The position numbers were made by a program, and so were the translations under genes. This document shows, in pieces, positions 38,380-42,297 of a stretch of 42,297 nt of DNA. Source of the stretch: an uncultured Bacteroidota bacterium (GTDB lineage Bacteria > Bacteroidota > Bacteroidia > UKL13-3); contig CAIUEQ010000288.1 in NCBI GenBank assembly GCA_903898215.1, forward strand, positions 1 to 42,297. Reading direction: 5' to 3'. Numbering within the stretch: position 1 is the stretch's first letter; each line of letters begins with the position of its first letter. The notes below the pieces were generated by a model. It was not told the origin of the DNA. It saw only the letters and a list, made by a program, of their open reading frames with translations, and ran no database searches.

Positions 38380-39984
38380 ATGAATTTGAATAACAAGTGG
38401 CAACCATTTATATACGGAATATTAATTGCAGCAGGGATATTGTTGGGCGTTTGGCTAAAACCTTCAGGAAATATCCGAACCATCATCAACGGAAAAAACA
38501 AGATCAGTGAGGTCATCAATATCATCAATGAGGCTTATGTTGATACGGTGAATATTGATCAGCTGGAAGAAAAAACCATCAACGAAATGCTTACTCAACT
38601 CGATCCGCATTCGGTATATATTCCTGCAAAAGACCTGCAACAAGCCAACGAACAGTTAGAAGGAAATTTTGATGGCATTGGTGTTGAATTCAGCATTATG
38701 AACGATACCATCATGGTTGTTGCGGCAATAAATGGAGGACCATCGCAAGAATTAGGAGTGAGAGCCGGAGATAGAATTATTGCTGTTGAAGGAAAAAGTG
38801 TTGCTCATGTAAACATCACCAACAAAAAAGTTTTTAAACTCCTTCGCGGTCCAAAAGGCACTCAGGTAAAAATAGAAATTTATCGTCCTGATGCACATTC
38901 AAAAATTGCTTATACCATTAAACGTGGAACCATTCCTATTTATAGTGTAGATGTGAACATGATGCTGAATAATGAAACCGGGTACATTAAAATCAGTCGC
39001 TTTGCAGCAACCACACATAAAGAATTTATTGAAGCAATTTCAAACTTAAAAAAACAAAATCTTAAAAATTTAATCATTGATTTGAGAGGAAATCCCGGAG
39101 GATATTTAACAGCCGCTACTGAACTTGCTGATGAATTTTTAGATGACAAAAAATTGATCGTTTATACACAAGGACGAACACAACCACGACAAGATTATAA
39201 AGCCGAAAAAGACGGAAATTTTGAACAGGGAAAATTGATATTATTGATTGATGAAGGGTCGGCAAGTGCAAGTGAAATTTTAAGCGGAGCCATTCAGGAT
39301 TGGGATCGCGGTTTGGTAATAGGAAGACGATCATTCGGAAAAGGTTTGGTGCAGGAGCCATTTGAATTACATGACGGATCAGCATTGCGTTTAACTATTG
39401 CTCGTTATTATACTCCTTCAGGAAGATGCATTCAGAAAACTTATAAAAATGGTTTCGATGAATATGAACACGAATTATTAAAACGTTATGAAGATGGGGA
39501 ATTGGAAGATTCGTCAAAACTAAGATCAGGCGATACCATTAATTTTCATACCGACAAAGGTCGTGTGGTGCATGCTGGAGGAGGCATTACTCCCGATATT
39601 TTTGTTCCTCTCGACACCACCTATTCATCTTCATTCATCACACAAATTTTATCGAATAATTTATTAAATCAATTTTCATATACATATACAGATAAGCATC
39701 GTTTAGAATTAAAAAAATATGTTGATGCAAAACAATTTAATAAACAGTTCAATGACAAAATATTTGACGAGTTTGTATCTTATACTCTAACAAAAAATGT
39801 AGTAGCAGGTAAGGGTGAAATTGACCGATCGAGAGAATATATCGGCACACATTTGAAAGCCTTAGTTGCTCGTCAATTATGGAGAGACCAAGGATATTTT
39901 ACGATAATCAGCACAACTGATAAAACAATTCAAAAGGCATTATCTGTTTTAGGTAATTATGAAAAGATGTTGAGTAAGAAATAG
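38380..39984 (+). CDS. C-terminal processing peptidase, S41 family, with PDZ domain
   Basis: LDPHSVYIPAKDLQQANEQLEGNFDGIGVEF; PDZ segment GGPSQELGVRAGDRIIAVEG; LRGNPGGYLTAATELADEFL; DEGSASASEILSGAIQDWDRGLVIGRRSFGKGLVQ. Confidence 0.93.
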   Translation: MNLNNKWQPFIYGILIAAGILLGVWLKPSGNIRTIINGKNKISEVINIINEAYVDTVNIDQLEEKTINEMLTQLDPHSVYIPAKDLQQANEQLEGNFDGIGVEFSIMNDTIMVVAAINGGPSQELGVRAGDRIIAVEGKSVAHVNITNKKVFKLLRGPKGTQVKIEIYRPDAHSKIAYTIKRGTIPIYSVDVNMMLNNETGYIKISRFAATTHKEFIEAISNLKKQNLKNLIIDLRGNPGGYLTAATELADEFLDDKKLIVYTQGRTQPRQDYKAEKDGNFEQGKLILLIDEGSASASEILSGAIQDWDRGLVIGRRSFGKGLVQEPFELHDGSALRLTIARYYTPSGRCIQKTYKNGFDEYEHELLKRYEDGELEDSSKLRSGDTINFHTDKGRVVHAGGGITPDIFVPLDTTYSSSFITQILSNNLLNQFSYTYTDKHRLELKKYVDAKQFNKQFNDKIFDEFVSYTLTKNVVAGKGEIDRSREYIGTHLKALVARQLWRDQGYFTIISTTDKTIQKALSVLGNYEKMLSKK

Positions 39985-40022
39985 ACTACTTTCATAATTT
40001 AGAATTTCAGAATCATCTTTTC

Positions 40023-40146
40023 AGATTCCTCACTTTGTTCGGAATGACAAGCAATTTTATGAGAGGTGGTATTGGCGGGCGCATTGCGTCCGCCAATACC
40101 ACTAAATATTCAGAGATTTTGTCATTCCGAACAAAGTGAGGAATCT
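40023..40146. repeat. compound inverted-repeat element, copy 2
   Basis: AGATTCCTCACTTTGTTCGGAATGACA (40023-40049) versus TGTCATTCCGAACAAAGTGAGGAATCT (40120-40146), exact reverse complements; inner hairpin GTGGTATTGGCGGGCGC-ATT-GCGTCCGCCAATACCAC (40066-40102). Confidence 0.9.
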
Positions 40147-40194
40147 AAACTTGAATGATGAAAAAGCTCTAATAAAAAAATTTGCTTTTGCTTT

Positions 40195-41385
40195 TCATTT
40201 CAAAAAAGGAAGGAGATGCACTTCCACATCTTCATTTTGTTTTACTAATTCAACATCCTTATCAATATAAATAAACCCATCAGCATCGGCAAAAGAACGA
40301 AGCATATTAGAATCTTGTCTTTCTAATTCTACCACACCACCATCGATAATTTGTGCGCGAATAAAAATAGATTTGCCAACTTTTTTTGTGATCTGATTGA
40401 GCGATTTTAGTTTCACTTTTGTTAAGGAAACATTTTTAAATCCTTGCATTTGTTTAATTGCCTCAAGCACATATTCGTAAAAACAAACCAATGCTGATGC
40501 TGGATTTCCCGGTAAGGCAAATATTATTTTATTGCCAAACTTTCCTGCAAATACAGGCATTCCCGGCTTTTGTAATACTTTATAAAAAATGGTTTCCACA
40601 CCACAAGCTTTCATTGCTTCAAAAGCAAAATCATATTTCCCAACTGAAATTCCTCCTGTAAGCAAAACAATATCTGAATCAGCTAAACATGAGTTTATTT
40701 TCAAAGTCAACGCTTCCAAATCATCTTCCACTTTCAAACAATTTTTTACTTCGATATTGATTTGCTTCAAAGCTGAAAGAAGAGAAAATGAATTCGATTC
40801 AAACACTTTTCCATTTGTTAGCTCTTCTCCAACAGCAATTATTTCATTACCTGTAACGATGATTGAAACATTTGGTTTACGAAATATCTTTACTTTATCA
40901 ATTCCCAATGAAGTTATAAAACCAATTGATGCAGGATTTAAAATAGTTAACTTTTTAAGAGCAATTTCGCCTTTGAGTATTTGAGTACCTTTTTTGCGAA
41001 TGCAATCTCCGTGTTTTATTTTTTCGTGTAAAAACAATAGGCCATTCTTCTCCTCTACTTTCTCCTGAACAATAATAGAATTGGCACTTTGAGGAACTGA
41101 TGCTCCGGTAAATATCCTGACTGATTGTCCGGGTTTGAGAACGATAGTTGAATCATCACCGGCTTTAATTTCTCCAACTATTTCAAATTGATTATGATTA
41201 AGATCCGTTCCTGAATTTATTGCATAACCATCCATTGAAGATTGGTCGAAAGATGGCAAATCAATTGGCGATAAAATATCTTCGGCAATCACACAATTTA
41301 ATGCATACAAAATATTTACCTCTACAATATCTGCAAGATGAATATTTTCTGATAATAAATTTTTCGCTTCTTCAACTGTAACCAT
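40195..41385 (-). CDS. moeA: molybdopterin molybdotransferase
   Basis: DLPSFDQSSMDGYAI, FTGASVPQSANSIIVQE, VTGNEIIAVGE, LTGGISVGKYDF, QKPGMPVFAGK, ALPGNPASALVCFYEYV. Confidence 0.95.
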   Translation of the reverse strand: MVTVEEAKNLLSENIHLADIVEVNILYALNCVIAEDILSPIDLPSFDQSSMDGYAINSGTDLNHNQFEIVGEIKAGDDSTIVLKPGQSVRIFTGASVPQSANSIIVQEKVEEKNGLLFLHEKIKHGDCIRKKGTQILKGEIALKKLTILNPASIGFITSLGIDKVKIFRKPNVSIIVTGNEIIAVGEELTNGKVFESNSFSLLSALKQINIEVKNCLKVEDDLEALTLKINSCLADSDIVLLTGGISVGKYDFAFEAMKACGVETIFYKVLQKPGMPVFAGKFGNKIIFALPGNPASALVCFYEYVLEAIKQMQGFKNVSLTKVKLKSLNQITKKVGKSIFIRAQIIDGGVVELERQDSNMLRSFADADGFIYIDKDVELVKQNEDVEVHLLPFLK

Positions 41386-42119
41386 TATGTGATAACTAAT
41401 TTAACGCATGCAAATACGAGTACAATACTTAAAATATATTTTAAAACAACAATATTAAAACGACTGCTGCCGTAATACGCTCCGGCAGTGCCACCAATTA
41501 TTCCAACCGCAGCCCAAATATAAATTTGAGACGAAATATTTTCGAGAGATGAAAATGCTCCTGCAATTCCGGAAAGAGAATTCAGGAAAATAAATACCGC
41601 TGACACCGCAGCCGTTTCTTTCATTTTTGCCCAATGCAATAACAATAAAACGGGACTCAATAAAATCCCTCCACCAATACCAATCATTCCGGATATCAAT
41701 CCAATAATTCCACCAATAAATAATGCTAAAAGAATATTTACTTCATTTATTTTTTCGCTATCAGATTTACCAAATAATCCAATCAATCTGAGTATCGCTA
41801 AAAATAAACAAGCTGCTAAAATAATTTTATACGTATGTACATCGATATGAATTTTTGCACCAATAAATGATAATGGAATAGATGTGATAATAAACGGCAA
41901 TAATAATTTCCATCTAAAATAACCTTGTCGGTAATATTGAAAAAATGCAATTGCCGAAACAAAAATATTGAGAATTAATGCGGATGGTTTCATCATCAAA
42001 GGGCTTATCCCGAAAATTACCATAAGCGCCAAATATCCACTGGCACCTCCATGTCCAACCGATGCATATAAAAATGCAACGATGGCAATAAGTAAAATAA
42101 AAATAATTTCAGATGCCAT
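41385..42119 (-). CDS. TSUP family permease (TauE/SafE-like)
   Basis: FLYASVGHGGASGYLALM, GGIIGLISGMIGIGGGILLSPVLLL; start at 42119 preferred over 42209. Confidence 0.85.
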   Translation of the reverse strand: MASEIIFILLIAIVAFLYASVGHGGASGYLALMVIFGISPLMMKPSALILNIFVSAIAFFQYYRQGYFRWKLLLPFIITSIPLSFIGAKIHIDVHTYKIILAACLFLAILRLIGLFGKSDSEKINEVNILLALFIGGIIGLISGMIGIGGGILLSPVLLLLHWAKMKETAAVSAVFIFLNSLSGIAGAFSSLENISSQIYIWAAVGIIGGTAGAYYGSSRFNIVVLKYILSIVLVFACVKLVIT

Positions 42120-42297
42120 TTTAAAAATTGTATTCGGTAAAAATAAGTTAAAAATATTAACCACAAGGTTCGCTAAGTTTACGCAAATTACGCTAAGAAA
42201 ATAATTCAAACTTTGCGCTCATTGATTGTTTCTCTTGAGTCATTGCGGTAAAAAGTCTCAGTATATTTCTCGCTGATTTACGCTGAAAAATTCTGCG

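Overview
42.3-kb AT-rich chromosomal window, most likely from a member of the Bacteroidota (T9SS C-terminal sorting domain, TTTG-N19-TAnnTTTG-type promoter, typical family content). No rRNA, tRNA, CRISPR array, transposase or phage gene was recognised. Recognisable content: aroA 3' end, two small exported proteins, aroC, an M43-type metalloprotease with a T9SS tail, topA with an H1-like tail, a SirB1/transglutaminase-like protein and a PhnA-like protein. These are followed by a compact minus-strand carotenoid operon: a MerR/B12-binding CarH-like regulator, crtI, crtB, an unknown ORF, idi, a SRPBCC protein, crtZ, a fused CrtYcd-type lycopene cyclase and a CrtX-like glycosyltransferase. Next come fabD, a multi-PAS/GAF hybrid sensor kinase and a 795-aa exported protein built from about 30 aromatic '[h]P[h][aromatic]' units. 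The rest holds a small lipoprotein, a 6-pyruvoyl-tetrahydropterin synthase/QueD-like protein, hldD/rfaD, an NtrY-like kinase, a large putative outer-membrane barrel, a serine hydrolase lacking the canonical SxxK lysine, icd, a small accessory segment (XRE regulator plus unknown ORFs) bracketed by two identical 37-bp terminators, a ctp/S41 protease, moeA and a TSUP permease. The strongest leads are (1) the repeat protein at 20865-23252, (2) the CarH-like operon with a perfect inverted repeat straddling its promoter and two unexplained partner genes, (3) the duplicated terminator bracketing orphan genes, and (4) several families of intergenic palindromic elements, some apparently lodged inside aroA and aroC.
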